Source of the DNA: an uncultured Ruegeria sp.
Lineage (GTDB): Bacteria; Pseudomonadota; Alphaproteobacteria; Rhodobacterales; Rhodobacteraceae
Direction of reading: 5' to 3'
NCBI RefSeq assembly: GCF_947504215.1
Contig: NZ_CANNGO010000008.1
Coordinates: forward strand, 124,001-188,000
Length of the DNA: 64,000 nt
Position 1 is the stretch's first letter. The number at the start of each line of letters is the position of its first letter. A model generated the notes under the pieces. The model had not been told where the DNA came from and did not search any database. It saw only the letters and a list, made by a program, of their open reading frames with translations. Shown piece after piece: positions 34,945 through 43,903 of this stretch. The position numbers were made by a program, and so were the translations under genes.

Positions 34945-36381
34945 TTACGACTGCGGCCGCCATGGGCCGACTCCAAATTGCAAATAGTCGCGATGGTATG
35001 CTTCGGCTGAGAGCGCCTCGAGTTGTTCGTCGTAAATCTGTTCCAGCTTATAGGGCATGTCTTCCGGGCAGACCTCTGGTTCGGGTGGGTTTGTATGACC
35101 CATTGAACGGGCGAGCGCGGGCAGGGCCGTTCCCAACTCCTCTTCTCGCAGGATCAGATCTGGCATGGCGAACCCCGACATCCCCTCGATCACCAAAGAC
35201 TGACTGCACCAGGCTCCGTCCACGCGGATCGGCGTCTGACTATCCAGGTTGTGGCGCAGAAAGGTCAGAAAGGCAGCAAATGCCTCATAGTGCTGGTCGA
35301 GGGAATAGTTGTTGTCTCGCACTTGTCCCGGGATCGGCAATTTGAACCGATTGCGCAGCGTGTGTCGGATCACTTGATAGCTGCCCGGTCCCTTGTTCAG
35401 AATACGGGTACAAAAGGCGGTGTGCGCCCGAGCCAACGGGTGACGCAGAACGGTGAATTTGCGGTGCCCCGTTTGGGATTGCATCCATGCGCGGGTTTGC
35501 TTGCGATTGCGATCAGTGATCAGATCGTCAGGGTGGGTTTCGTCCAGTTTCGCCAGCCAATCCCTGATCACCGGCTCAACACCGCTGCGGATGGGCAGAT
35601 ACATAAGTGGGGTTTTGGTCGCAGCCACATAAAGTACCGCTGCCGGACCGCGCCGGGGTTCAAAATTCGGGGTGCGGTACAGGTTGAACCAATCCACTCC
35701 AATCAGCGATTGTTCCATATCGTCCGGATTGGTCACCTTTGACAAAGGCGGGGCCGGGTTTTGCGGCTTTAGCGTATCGTCCAATTGATCCAGACGCCCT
35801 TCAACACCCAACCACCCAGCCAACCCATTCAGGACATTCAGCTGGTTCAGATCGTCGTAACCGATGTAAAACGCGGTCTGGCCGGATTTCTGCAGGTGGT
35901 TTAGCAGAAACTCCTGATGGCGCTGCAGGTTATCGAGATAGCCTGCAAATTCTTCGGGATCAAATTCAACCTGCGCGTCCAGACGGCGTTTGATGTTCTT
36001 CAGTTGCCACTGTTTGGTCTCGCGCGCAATTTTCAGCGAAAGATAGCTGTCCAGCGGATTGCGGGTCAGTATGATCTTGCCGCATTTAGGATCGTTTAGC
36101 GCAGGCTCAAGAACCCGAGGATCGTGATCCTGGAAATAGCGGAAGCCGTTCAGGCATCCCGGGGCTGACCGAATGGCGTTGATCAGTTGTGTTGGGTCAG
36201 TGTCGCGTTCAGCCAGCGAAACACCCAGCAGGTCTTCGGATTTTAGTCGGCCGATGAAATGTGGGTTGAACGCCTCACCATGGCAGATAATGCCGTCAAT
36301 CGCATTCAGATTGGCTTCCAACAGGTTCGAGCCAGTGCGCATTGCGGCCAGAACGATGAAGTAGTCGAACTTGGCTGACAT
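34945..36381 (-). CDS. Two-part sulfotransferase
   Basis: 478 residues. The N-terminal half has a PAPS 5'-phosphosulfate loop (AAMRTGSNLLEANL) and a 3'-phosphate motif (LTRNPLDSYLSLKIA), like NodH/Stf0-type enzymes. The C-terminal half repeats the theme with FTVLRHPLARAHTAFCTRIL, the 3'-phosphate motif of Golgi-type carbohydrate sulfotransferases, after a degenerate loop (VAATKTPLMYLPI). It probably moves sulfate from PAPS to a glycan. It is the last gene of a minus-strand run with three glycosyltransferases (6 bp after the GT14-like gene). The second half may be a non-catalytic duplicate. Confidence 0.78.
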   Translation of the reverse strand: MSAKFDYFIVLAAMRTGSNLLEANLNAIDGIICHGEAFNPHFIGRLKSEDLLGVSLAERDTDPTQLINAIRSAPGCLNGFRYFQDHDPRVLEPALNDPKCGKIILTRNPLDSYLSLKIARETKQWQLKNIKRRLDAQVEFDPEEFAGYLDNLQRHQEFLLNHLQKSGQTAFYIGYDDLNQLNVLNGLAGWLGVEGRLDQLDDTLKPQNPAPPLSKVTNPDDMEQSLIGVDWFNLYRTPNFEPRRGPAAVLYVAATKTPLMYLPIRSGVEPVIRDWLAKLDETHPDDLITDRNRKQTRAWMQSQTGHRKFTVLRHPLARAHTAFCTRILNKGPGSYQVIRHTLRNRFKLPIPGQVRDNNYSLDQHYEAFAAFLTFLRHNLDSQTPIRVDGAWCSQSLVIEGMSGFAMPDLILREEELGTALPALARSMGHTNPPEPEVCPEDMPYKLEQIYDEQLEALSAEAYHRDYLQFGVGPWRPQS

Positions 36382-36387
36382 CGGCGA

Positions 36388-38088
36388 TCACTGCACCAGA
36401 TAGGGTTTGCGGTAGGGTTTGGTCTGGGTTCCGAACACATCATCGGCGGGGAAATCACCCATCAGGTACGGGTGCATTCCCTGGTTCTTCAGGTTCTGAA
36501 GGAACTGACCGAACCCGGACAGGTCGACCATCGTCGGAGCTTCGGTCAGGTGGCTTGCCTGCTGTGTTCCGATTTCATCGATAATGCTTTGCAATGGCTC
36601 CATCGGGGATTCGATGAACTCTGCCAGGGTCCAGCTGCGCATCCGGGCTTTGGTCCAGACCGAGGTCAGAATCTCGAGTTGTTTGGATTCGATCTGCTGC
36701 AGACGGGCGGCTTCGGTTCTGATATCTGCGAAATTCATGTTTGATCTGAACAGGTCAATTGCCCAGGCCCCGGTGATCACCGAAATCTGGGCGTTTTTGT
36801 CCCGCGCCAACAACCAGTTGATGTCTTGAGTGTCGGCTGGTCCGAATTGAAAACACTGGCGTTCACCGCGCGTGTTCCAGATCAGGTTCGACAGAAACGC
36901 AGTCGGGTTGTAATCGCGCAGGGTCGCGCTATCGGTGAGCGCACCGTTGATGATGGTTTCACCTTGCGCAAACTCGGCCCGGTCGGGGCCGAACAAATGT
37001 CCGTGGACCTTGGCGCCGGTAGTGTCTGACAACCAGGCTTCGAATCCTTCGAACACTTCGGAAAAGCCCTGAAATACGCAATACGGGGATGAGGTCAGGC
37101 CGTTTTCGCTGCCATGCCTGGGAAAGCGGCTTTGCATGTACAAACCATCGCGGCCATGGGTTCGTCGTTCAACGGCCTTGGCGAACACCCGGTCGATCTT
37201 GCCGGGATTGGGCTCGGCTGGTTTCATTGCTCCGGCCTGATCAGTCAGAAAGGACTGATACAACCGATCCGCGCGCCACCAGATTTTCCGGGCGACAAAG
37301 CAATCCGACCGGCGCAGCAGCTGCAGATGATCATCATAGAAAATATGCGGCCGCCCTTGATAGTCGAATTTGGACAGAGTCAGCGATCGGCTTTCGATAT
37401 GGGTTGAATACAGACGCGCCAGAGTTTGAAAGTAGCTTTCATCCGGGATCCAGACGTGCCGAAAATATGCGTCATAGATTTTGCGCTTCGGGTCCTGCAG
37501 GACCGCCGACAGTGTTTGTCGGGTCAGGCACCACCACTGGCTACCCATATGCGGCATCAATCCTTCGGGTATCCGTCGGCCGATGCCCAACGCGCGTTGC
37601 AATTTGACATATGTGTCAAACAGTTTGCGATGCTTGCGCCACGAAAACGGGAAGCGCAGCGTGAAACGTTCGTGATCCAAGCCACCGATGGTCCAGCTGA
37701 CGTCAGCGGTTGTTGCGCTTTCGATAAAGTCGATGCGGGGCCGGTCGGCAAGATAATCGATCAGTTCCTGAACTGGGCGCAAGGGCAGGCAGGCACCCGA
37801 GGACAAGAACACGTGACGGACATCAGGATAGGACTCCAGCAGCAGCTCGGACGCGCATTGCGAGGCGGCGACGATGCCCCAGCCACCCCAGTCGCAGATA
37901 TGGCGGTCCGAGAATACAATCAGCGGATTGTCTCCGCAAGACGAGACAAATTTGGAATAAGCAACATCCGCCACTTTGCGATCGACATGGATCACGACCG
38001 GGCACCCGGCTGCAGTCCAGTGTCGCGCCACCTGTTCTGCGCGATCCAATGCTGTATGTACCAGCATGACGATGCCAAGACTGCTCAT
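36388..38088 (-). CDS. Core-2/I-branching (GT14-like) glycosyltransferase with extra C-terminal domain
   Basis: 566 residues from ATG 38088 (MSSLGIVMLVHTALDRAEQ), which overlaps the upstream stop as ATGA; the track frame adds 25 residues of the neighbour. The N-terminal ~300 residues match the beta-1,6-N-acetylglucosaminyltransferase family (VVIHVDRKV, HVFLSSGACLPLRP, GSQWWCLTRQTL, WIPDESYFQTL, LTLSKFDYQGRPHIFY). The remaining ~260 residues form a conserved Rhodobacteraceae-type extension of unknown function (NGLTSSPYCVFQGFSE, LSNLIWNTRGERQCFQFGP). Probably adds a branch sugar to a surface polysaccharide. Confidence 0.82.
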   Translation of the reverse strand: MSSLGIVMLVHTALDRAEQVARHWTAAGCPVVIHVDRKVADVAYSKFVSSCGDNPLIVFSDRHICDWGGWGIVAASQCASELLLESYPDVRHVFLSSGACLPLRPVQELIDYLADRPRIDFIESATTADVSWTIGGLDHERFTLRFPFSWRKHRKLFDTYVKLQRALGIGRRIPEGLMPHMGSQWWCLTRQTLSAVLQDPKRKIYDAYFRHVWIPDESYFQTLARLYSTHIESRSLTLSKFDYQGRPHIFYDDHLQLLRRSDCFVARKIWWRADRLYQSFLTDQAGAMKPAEPNPGKIDRVFAKAVERRTHGRDGLYMQSRFPRHGSENGLTSSPYCVFQGFSEVFEGFEAWLSDTTGAKVHGHLFGPDRAEFAQGETIINGALTDSATLRDYNPTAFLSNLIWNTRGERQCFQFGPADTQDINWLLARDKNAQISVITGAWAIDLFRSNMNFADIRTEAARLQQIESKQLEILTSVWTKARMRSWTLAEFIESPMEPLQSIIDEIGTQQASHLTEAPTMVDLSGFGQFLQNLKNQGMHPYLMGDFPADDVFGTQTKPYRKPYLVQ

Positions 38089-39158
38089 GCCCAGTTTCCT
38101 TTTGACATGAGACCCAGAATCTCTAGCTGCCGCCAGTTGAGGAACTTCTCTGAACAGGTGCACCAGAAAACGGGCTTACCCTCAAGCTGCTGCGCATAGG
38201 CTTTGTATTCGCCGGACCCACGGTAGTGTTCTCCGCGCTGCAGCTCCTCATGCGCCTTGTCGCCCAATGTGTTGATCAATTTCGCATGCAGCAGCGCGCC
38301 GCTGGTTTTCTCTCCGCCCCACTCATCGTAGACTTGGTTCAGGCCGCGCGGTAAAAGCGAATGAGTTGAGCTTACATAGACATAGCGCCTATCCCATTTG
38401 ACCAGTGGGATTTTGTTCAATGCAGGCGCTTTGGCCGGAGTCTCTTGAAAAAACACACGTGCCCTCGGCCCACCCTGAATCCAAAGATTTTTGTAAACTG
38501 GATTCTTTGTGATCGTGTAGTTTCCTGCATCAAACCAGCGCGCGATATCAAATGGGTTTTGTCCTTCGGTGTAAGGTTCCGCGTCCACTGGCCCCTGCGG
38601 ATACATGTCGATCAACATGGTGCCAAAGCTGCGCACGGCGCAGCCGTCCAGCCAGTCGGTCAGGGCGCGGATCGGTCGTGTATCGCAAAACGGATAGATA
38701 AAGAACTCATCCGGATCGACGGTCAGAACCCAGTGCCCATGCGCATATTTCCGAAGCAGATAGTTTGACCAGTCCAAACCATAAGACGCTTTCTTGTAGC
38801 TGGTCTTTGTGCGCCAGACCGAGACATCCGGCTGCGCTTGCAGAAACTCAAAGCTGCCGTCATCACTATCATTGTCGACAAACAGAAAGTGATTGATGCC
38901 CAGTTTGCGATAGTAATCCAGAAGATAGGGCAGGCGGATCTTTTCGTTGCGGATGACACTCATCAGCAGAATATCGTCCGAACGGATCGCTGCGGTGTTG
39001 GTGCTGGCCGGCTTCAACTCGCGTCGTTTTTTGACACATCGCAAAATACGGCGCTTGCGCCGCAATCTCATTCGATATGATCCCCATAGGCTCACGCGAC
39101 TGCCCAACCTTTTGTATAACGCGAGCGTTCCCCGGGTCTGCCAAGACGTGTTTGGCAC
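38085..39158 (-). CDS. GT92/GT2-like glycosyltransferase, paralogue A
   Basis: 357 residues. A GT-A fold of the Glyco_tranf_2_4 / GT92-like type: LMSVIRNEKIRLPYLLDYYRKLG, FLFVDNDSDDGSFEFL, and the metal-binding VLTVDPDEFFIY. The start is GTG 39158; the conserved basic segment WGSYRMRLRRKRRILR, shared with the next paralogue, argues against the internal Met. Strongly similar along its whole length to the gene at 39258-40301, so the pair is a tandem duplication. Donor and acceptor unknown. Confidence 0.8.
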   Translation of the reverse strand: MPNTSWQTRGTLALYKRLGSRVSLWGSYRMRLRRKRRILRCVKKRRELKPASTNTAAIRSDDILLMSVIRNEKIRLPYLLDYYRKLGINHFLFVDNDSDDGSFEFLQAQPDVSVWRTKTSYKKASYGLDWSNYLLRKYAHGHWVLTVDPDEFFIYPFCDTRPIRALTDWLDGCAVRSFGTMLIDMYPQGPVDAEPYTEGQNPFDIARWFDAGNYTITKNPVYKNLWIQGGPRARVFFQETPAKAPALNKIPLVKWDRRYVYVSSTHSLLPRGLNQVYDEWGGEKTSGALLHAKLINTLGDKAHEELQRGEHYRGSGEYKAYAQQLEGKPVFWCTCSEKFLNWRQLEILGLMSKGNWA

Positions 39159-39257
39159 CAGGGTCTTGCCGGTTTATGCCATTTTTGCATCTTGCAAAGC
39201 AATGGATTTAAAAGCCGTTAGTGACGGGCATGGTTTTTATGCCCTTGTTTTCTGTGA

Positions 39258-40301
39258 TCATTCCCAACCTCCGGCGTTCATCAGGCCCATTTGCTGCAAC
39301 TGTGCCCAGCCTGTGTATTCAGTGGAGTTTGGGGTCCACATGTCCGGGGAGTTAATTATCTCATCATAGTATGGCCCGAACTGGTCCGGATCGTGAAAGT
39401 GCTGTCGTCGCCGTTTCTCGATTTTAGACTTTTCGACAATTTCCGGCAGAAACTTTGTATGTAGCAAAACGCCGGACGGTGTTTCTCCTCTGGGCCCGTC
39501 ATAGGCGGCATTCAGGTTTCGGGGCAAAACCGAATGACAGGAGTTCACGAAAGCATAGCGGCACGACCACCGCACCAACGGGATTTTATTCAAGGTCGGA
39601 GAGCACTGTCGCACCTGCGTAAAGAACATGCGTTCGCGCACACCGCCTTGCACCCAAAGATTGCCCGCTGGACTTTGCCGCTGTGTGCGATACGGCCCGG
39701 CATCGAACCACTTCAGAACTTTGGCCGGGTCGGTTTCGGGATCATAAGCTTGGGACCCCAGTGGACCTTTGGGGTACAGATCCAGCATCAACGCGCCAAA
39801 CGCCGCGCGCCCCTGCTGATCCAGCCAGGCGGTCAGATCGTGCAGAGAGCGGTGGTCGTGATTTGCGTAGATCAACAGCTCATCGGCATCGACCATCAGG
39901 TTCCAGTGTCGGCTACCGTACCGCATCTGCAGCCCGGTCAGCCAGTCCAGCCCATACCGGGACGCACGATAGCTGGCATGCGTCCGCCACAGTGAGACAT
40001 CCGTCTGATCCAGAAGATACTCGGTTGATTGATCGTTGCTGCCATTGTCCACGATCAGAAAATGGTCGACTCCTAACCGGCGATAGTGGCGTAAAAACCA
40101 GGGCAAGCGGGTGATTTCGTTGCGCAGCGTCGTAAAAACCAGTATGTCTCCACGCTCGATTGTGTTGGTTCGATCCATCAGGCAGGACAGCTGCTTTTGG
40201 CTGCGCCACGATCTCCAGAGCAGACGACGACGTTTCCAGCGCAGGCGGTACTTCTGCCCCCATCCGATTTGGGGGAGCATCTGTGCCGCGTTGCTGGTCA
40301 C
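39258..40301 (-). CDS. GT92/GT2-like glycosyltransferase, paralogue B
   Basis: 347 residues from GTG 40301 (MTSNAAQMLPQIGWGQKYR), chosen because GAGGA sits just upstream and it begins 8 bp after the galE stop; the track start at 40349 would lie inside galE. Same motifs as paralogue A: FTTLRNEITRLPWFLRHYRRLG, FLIVDNGSNDQSTEYLL, NLMVDADELLIY, then shared LNKIPLVRW and HSVLPRNLNAAYD. A 99-bp gap separates it from paralogue A. Sits between galE and the other glycosyltransferases, implying a role in one polysaccharide pathway. Confidence 0.8.
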   Translation of the reverse strand: MTSNAAQMLPQIGWGQKYRLRWKRRRLLWRSWRSQKQLSCLMDRTNTIERGDILVFTTLRNEITRLPWFLRHYRRLGVDHFLIVDNGSNDQSTEYLLDQTDVSLWRTHASYRASRYGLDWLTGLQMRYGSRHWNLMVDADELLIYANHDHRSLHDLTAWLDQQGRAAFGALMLDLYPKGPLGSQAYDPETDPAKVLKWFDAGPYRTQRQSPAGNLWVQGGVRERMFFTQVRQCSPTLNKIPLVRWSCRYAFVNSCHSVLPRNLNAAYDGPRGETPSGVLLHTKFLPEIVEKSKIEKRRRQHFHDPDQFGPYYDEIINSPDMWTPNSTEYTGWAQLQQMGLMNAGGWE

Positions 40302-40308
40302 AGGATCC

Positions 40309-41292
40309 TCATTTCTCGTAGTGGCCGTTCTGGTGCCAGCGCCAAGCATCTGAGATCATAATCTCTAAGGTAGAGCGTTTGGGATTCCAGCCCAGTTCGG
40401 TCTCGGCGCGCAGCGAGCCTGAAACCAGCTTGGTGCAATCACCTGCCCGCCGGGCACCGACGGTATAAGGGACCGGGCGATTGGTCACGGACTTGGATTG
40501 TTCGATGACCTCGAAAACCGAAAACCCGGAACCGGTGCCCAGATTGAACACCCGGCTGTCCTTGCCTTGTTCCAGCCAATCCAGCCCAAGAACATGGGCA
40601 TCCACCAGATCACAGACATGCACATAATCGCGAATGCAGGTGCCGTCCGGCGTTTCGTAGTCCGTGCCGAAAACGGTCAACCCATCCCGTTTTCCGTCAA
40701 TTGCATCCAGCATCAATGGAACAAGATGAGTTTCGGGTCGATGGAATTCGCCGACCTCGCCATCCGGGTCCGCGCCTGCGACGTTGAAATAGCGGAAGAT
40801 CACATGGCGCAGACCATGGGCGGCCTCGAAATCGCGCAGGATATCTTCGATCGCCCGTTTTGAGGCCCCATAGGCGTTCAGCGGGTGTTGCGATGTGGTC
40901 TCATCCAGCACAACATTGTCATGCTCGCCATAGGTGGCGCAGGTGGACGAGAATACAAAGTCCAGACATCCCGCAGCAACCGCGGCCTCGATCAATGTCA
41001 GGGAACCGGTAACGTTATTCGACCAGTACTTTCCGGGCTCTGCCATAGCCTCGCCCACCTGGCTAAGGGCTGCAAAATGCATCACCGCCACCGGCTGATG
41101 TTTGGTAAAAACCTCGTCCAGTCGCGCCCGGTCCATCAGGTCGCCCTGTTCGAACGGGCCGAATTTCACCGCATCCTGCCAGCCGGTGATGAGATTGTCA
41201 TAGGTCACCGGGGTATAGCCTGCCTGCGACAACGCCTTGCAGGCATGTGATCCGATGTAGCCAGCGCCACCGGTTACGAGAACAGTCTTCAT
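40309..41292 (-). CDS. galE: UDP-glucose 4-epimerase
   Basis: 327-residue short-chain dehydrogenase-type epimerase. NAD-binding VLVTGGAGYIGSHACKAL at the N terminus and catalytic Tyr-Lys in NAYGASKRAIED, with the GalE-specific GxDYETPDGTCIRDYVHVCDL. Interconverts UDP-glucose and UDP-galactose and so supplies galactose to the adjacent glycosyltransferases. ATG 41292. The 8-nt gap to paralogue B suggests an operon galE-GT-GT-GT14-sulfotransferase. Confidence 0.94.
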   Translation of the reverse strand: MKTVLVTGGAGYIGSHACKALSQAGYTPVTYDNLITGWQDAVKFGPFEQGDLMDRARLDEVFTKHQPVAVMHFAALSQVGEAMAEPGKYWSNNVTGSLTLIEAAVAAGCLDFVFSSTCATYGEHDNVVLDETTSQHPLNAYGASKRAIEDILRDFEAAHGLRHVIFRYFNVAGADPDGEVGEFHRPETHLVPLMLDAIDGKRDGLTVFGTDYETPDGTCIRDYVHVCDLVDAHVLGLDWLEQGKDSRVFNLGTGSGFSVFEVIEQSKSVTNRPVPYTVGARRAGDCTKLVSGSLRAETELGWNPKRSTLEIMISDAWRWHQNGHYEK

Positions 41293-41362
41293 ATGTCGCC
41301 CATAGAGTCAGAGTTGAAGGTTGCTATGCCATCGCAATAGCGAACGTCAGGGGGAAAAGCGG

Positions 41363-42163
41363 TCAATCCAGACCCATATCTGCCATCATAGCCTCAATTT
41401 TAGGCACATCTTGGGGGTTGTTGAGCTCCCAGAACTGACGGCCCTTGGCCTCAACCTCGACGCACAGAACCTTGCGGCCGTTCTCCATGAACCGCAATTG
41501 TTCCAGCCCTTCCAGCTGCTCCAGTGGCCCCACCGGCCAATCCGGATAAGACTCCAGTGCGTCCGGGCGGTACGCGTATACGCCGACATGATGAAAGACA
41601 GGGGTTGGATCGTTGCCCGCATAGGTTTGCGCCGTGAACGGAACAACTTCTTTCGAGAAGTACATTGCGCTATGATCACTGGCAAAAACAGCCGTCGTGC
41701 CACCAACACGGTCATGTTTGCGGTCGTTCAAAAGACCTCTCAGCGCATCTCCGTCGCAGCGCAACACAGGTGTTGCCACACCCGCATCCGGCGCGGCGCG
41801 CAGACCCGAGATAAGGTCTTCGACAAACCAATGCGGCGTCAGCGGAGCGTCGCCCTGCAGGTTGACCACGATGTCATACTTGGCGCCCAACACGCTATGA
41901 GCTTCGGCACATCGTTCGGTGCCATTGCCACAGGCCTCGGATGTCATCACAACCTCGGCCCCGAACGCTTCGGAAACCTCGCGGATGCGATGATCATCTG
42001 TGGCAACGACCACCCGATCGACGCCGGACACGGATTTTGCCGCGCGCCACGACCGTTCGATCAGCGTCATCGCAGTGCCGTTTGCACCTGTCAAAGGCAC
42101 CAGAGGTTTGCCGGGATAGCGGGACGAGGCATAGCGGGCGGGAATGGCAAGCAGTACGGACAT
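41363..42163 (-). CDS. kdsB: CMP-3-deoxy-manno-octulosonate cytidylyltransferase
   Basis: 266 residues. Signature IPARYASSRYPGKPLVPL at the N terminus, NLQGDAPLTP and YAYRPDALESYPDWPVGPLEQLEGLEQLRFMENG in KdsB-like order (the last block is longer than quoted motifs need). Activates Kdo to CMP-Kdo for lipopolysaccharide core or for the Kdo linker of ABC-exported capsules. It is slightly longer than E. coli KdsB (248), and the usual family text NVQGDEP reads NLQGDAP, so it may be a capsule-specific or divergent form. ATG overlaps the cysQ stop by one base (TGATG). Confidence 0.85.
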   Translation of the reverse strand: MSVLLAIPARYASSRYPGKPLVPLTGANGTAMTLIERSWRAAKSVSGVDRVVVATDDHRIREVSEAFGAEVVMTSEACGNGTERCAEAHSVLGAKYDIVVNLQGDAPLTPHWFVEDLISGLRAAPDAGVATPVLRCDGDALRGLLNDRKHDRVGGTTAVFASDHSAMYFSKEVVPFTAQTYAGNDPTPVFHHVGVYAYRPDALESYPDWPVGPLEQLEGLEQLRFMENGRKVLCVEVEAKGRQFWELNNPQDVPKIEAMMADMGLD

Positions 42164-42960
42164 CAGGCTTCCTTCAGGTCTACACCTGGGGCGTAGGCGA
42201 TGAAAAACGGGTTTGCATACCCGTCTTTGCCATAAGTAAGGGCAGAATGATCATCAAAACGCACCACCTTGCCGCCCGCACCGGCCAGCACAGCATGACC
42301 AGCGGCAGTGTCCCATTCCATTGTACGCCCAACGCGGGGATAGATGTCAGCCTCACCAGTCGCGATCAGACAGAACTTGAGCGAAGAGCCCGCGCTCTTG
42401 CTGTCCTGAACCTGATATTTGTTGATGTAGTCATCGGTCGCTTGATCGCGATGAGATTTGGACGCCACAACCAAAAGCGCCGAATTGTCAGGATCCGACA
42501 CGGATATCGGCGTAACCGTACCCGGTTGATCCTTGTCCAATGCGCCGGTTTCCTCGACAGATTGGCCATCGGCCTGAGTATAGAACATGCGGTCGCGGGC
42601 AGGGGCGTAAACAACGCCTCGGGTTGGCACGCCGTTTTCAACCAAAGCGATGTTCACCGTGAAATCGCCACGTCGGTTGATGAACTCTTTGGTACCGTCC
42701 AGAGGATCCACGATCAGGAACGTATCGCCCTTTTCAGAATGCGAGGCGGCCTGTTCTTCGGTCACCAGCAGAATGTCAGGAAACGCGACACGCAAACCGG
42801 CGGAAATCAGGGCATCAGCAGCTTCGTCTGCCTCGGTCACTGGGCTGGAATCGGATTTGACTTTGACGTCAAAATCATCCGACTGGTAGATTTCCATGAT
42901 CTTGTCGCCCGCTTCCAGGGCCAAACGTCGGATGACGGGAATGAGGGCGTCATAGGTCAC
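42163..42960 (-). CDS. cysQ: 3'(2'),5'-bisphosphate nucleotidase CysQ
   Basis: 265-residue inositol-monophosphatase-fold phosphatase. Metal-binding motifs VTEADEAAD, VDPLDGTKEFINRRGDFTVNIALV and the C-terminal EWDTAAGHAVLAGAGG. It converts PAP (adenosine 3',5'-bisphosphate) to AMP, relieving product inhibition of sulfotransferases and PAPS reductase. Its position directly upstream of kdsB and near a sulfotransferase gene suggests service to glycan sulfation as well as sulfate assimilation. Confidence 0.93.
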   Translation of the reverse strand: MTYDALIPVIRRLALEAGDKIMEIYQSDDFDVKVKSDSSPVTEADEAADALISAGLRVAFPDILLVTEEQAASHSEKGDTFLIVDPLDGTKEFINRRGDFTVNIALVENGVPTRGVVYAPARDRMFYTQADGQSVEETGALDKDQPGTVTPISVSDPDNSALLVVASKSHRDQATDDYINKYQVQDSKSAGSSLKFCLIATGEADIYPRVGRTMEWDTAAGHAVLAGAGGKVVRFDDHSALTYGKDGYANPFFIAYAPGVDLKEA

Positions 42961-43081
42961 AAAAATGCTCCGTTCCTGTGGTTTGTTGATCCAAACTCAT
43001 GACGGACTTATGATGCGCCGGTTACCGAACGGCAAGATATTCATGCCAGATTAGGGACAACAAGCAGGGAAGACGCGTCGC

Positions 43082-43903
43082 GTGTTTTATTTCAAGCGGA
43101 ACCAAACGCTGCTGGGCGGCGCATTCACAACGATGGAACTGGTGTTCCATGCGGTGGTGCGCAGTGTACGTTCCCAGCATGCGAACGCGGTCATGGCGAT
43201 CCTGATCAACATCATGCAGGTGGTGGTGATGGCGCTGATCTTCTATTTGATCATGTCATTCATGGGCACGCGGGTTGCCAAGATCCGGGGGGAGTTCATT
43301 CTTTACATCCTGTCGGGTGTTTTCCTGTTCATGATGCATGTCCAATCAGTCGGTTCCATCTCCGGGGTTAAAGGGGTCAATAACCCGATGATGCTGCATT
43401 CCCCAATGAACGTCATGGTCATGATTCTGGCGGCTGCGTTTGGAACGCTTTACAAGCAAATGATGTCTATCCTGGTGATCCTGTTTGTCTACAGTGTCAC
43501 CGTCAAACCGCTCGAGATTCAGGATCCTGGCGGCGCGTTTGCAATGTTGATCCTGTCGTGGTTCACAGGATGTGCAGTTGGTCTGGTGTTCATGGCGCTC
43601 AAGCCGTGGCTTCCAACCTTCTCGTCTATGGCCAGCAATGTTTACCGACGTCTGAACATGGTGTTCTCCGGAAAGATGTTCGTCGCCAATGCGCTTGGCG
43701 GCGGAATTCTTATGATGTTTGCCTGGAACCCGCTGTTCCACATCATCGATCAGTGCCGCGGGTTTGTGTTTCGCAACTACTTTCCACGCAACACCAGCTG
43801 GGAATACGCCCTTTGGGTTGGAATCGCGCTGCTGATGATTGGCCTGCTAGGCGAGTTCTTCACCCGCAAGCACGTCTCGCAAAGCTGGAACGCCCGCCGC
43901 TAA
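43082..43903 (+). CDS. ABC-2-type polysaccharide export permease (KpsM-like)
   Basis: 273 residues, GTG start at 43082. About six hydrophobic segments (AILINIMQVVVMALIFYLIM, GEFILYILSGVFLFMM, MSILVILFVYSVTV, AFAMLILSWFTGCAVGLVFM, ALGGGILMMFAWNPLFHI, YALWVGIALLMIGLLGEF) in the ABC-2 permease arrangement, ending in the RKHVSQSWNARR tail typical of capsule/O-antigen permeases. It would move a lipid- or Kdo-linked polysaccharide across the inner membrane, but no KpsT-like ATPase follows here. It is divergent from cysQ-kdsB and its stop overlaps convergent alkB by four bases. Confidence 0.82.
   Translation: MFYFKRNQTLLGGAFTTMELVFHAVVRSVRSQHANAVMAILINIMQVVVMALIFYLIMSFMGTRVAKIRGEFILYILSGVFLFMMHVQSVGSISGVKGVNNPMMLHSPMNVMVMILAAAFGTLYKQMMSILVILFVYSVTVKPLEIQDPGGAFAMLILSWFTGCAVGLVFMALKPWLPTFSSMASNVYRRLNMVFSGKMFVANALGGGILMMFAWNPLFHIIDQCRGFVFRNYFPRNTSWEYALWVGIALLMIGLLGEFFTRKHVSQSWNARR

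Noticed and set aside
41941-43002. 353-residue plus-strand ORF over kdsB/cysQ, with 41321-42196
   Set aside because: Antisense to well-conserved kdsB and cysQ; no motif or SD.
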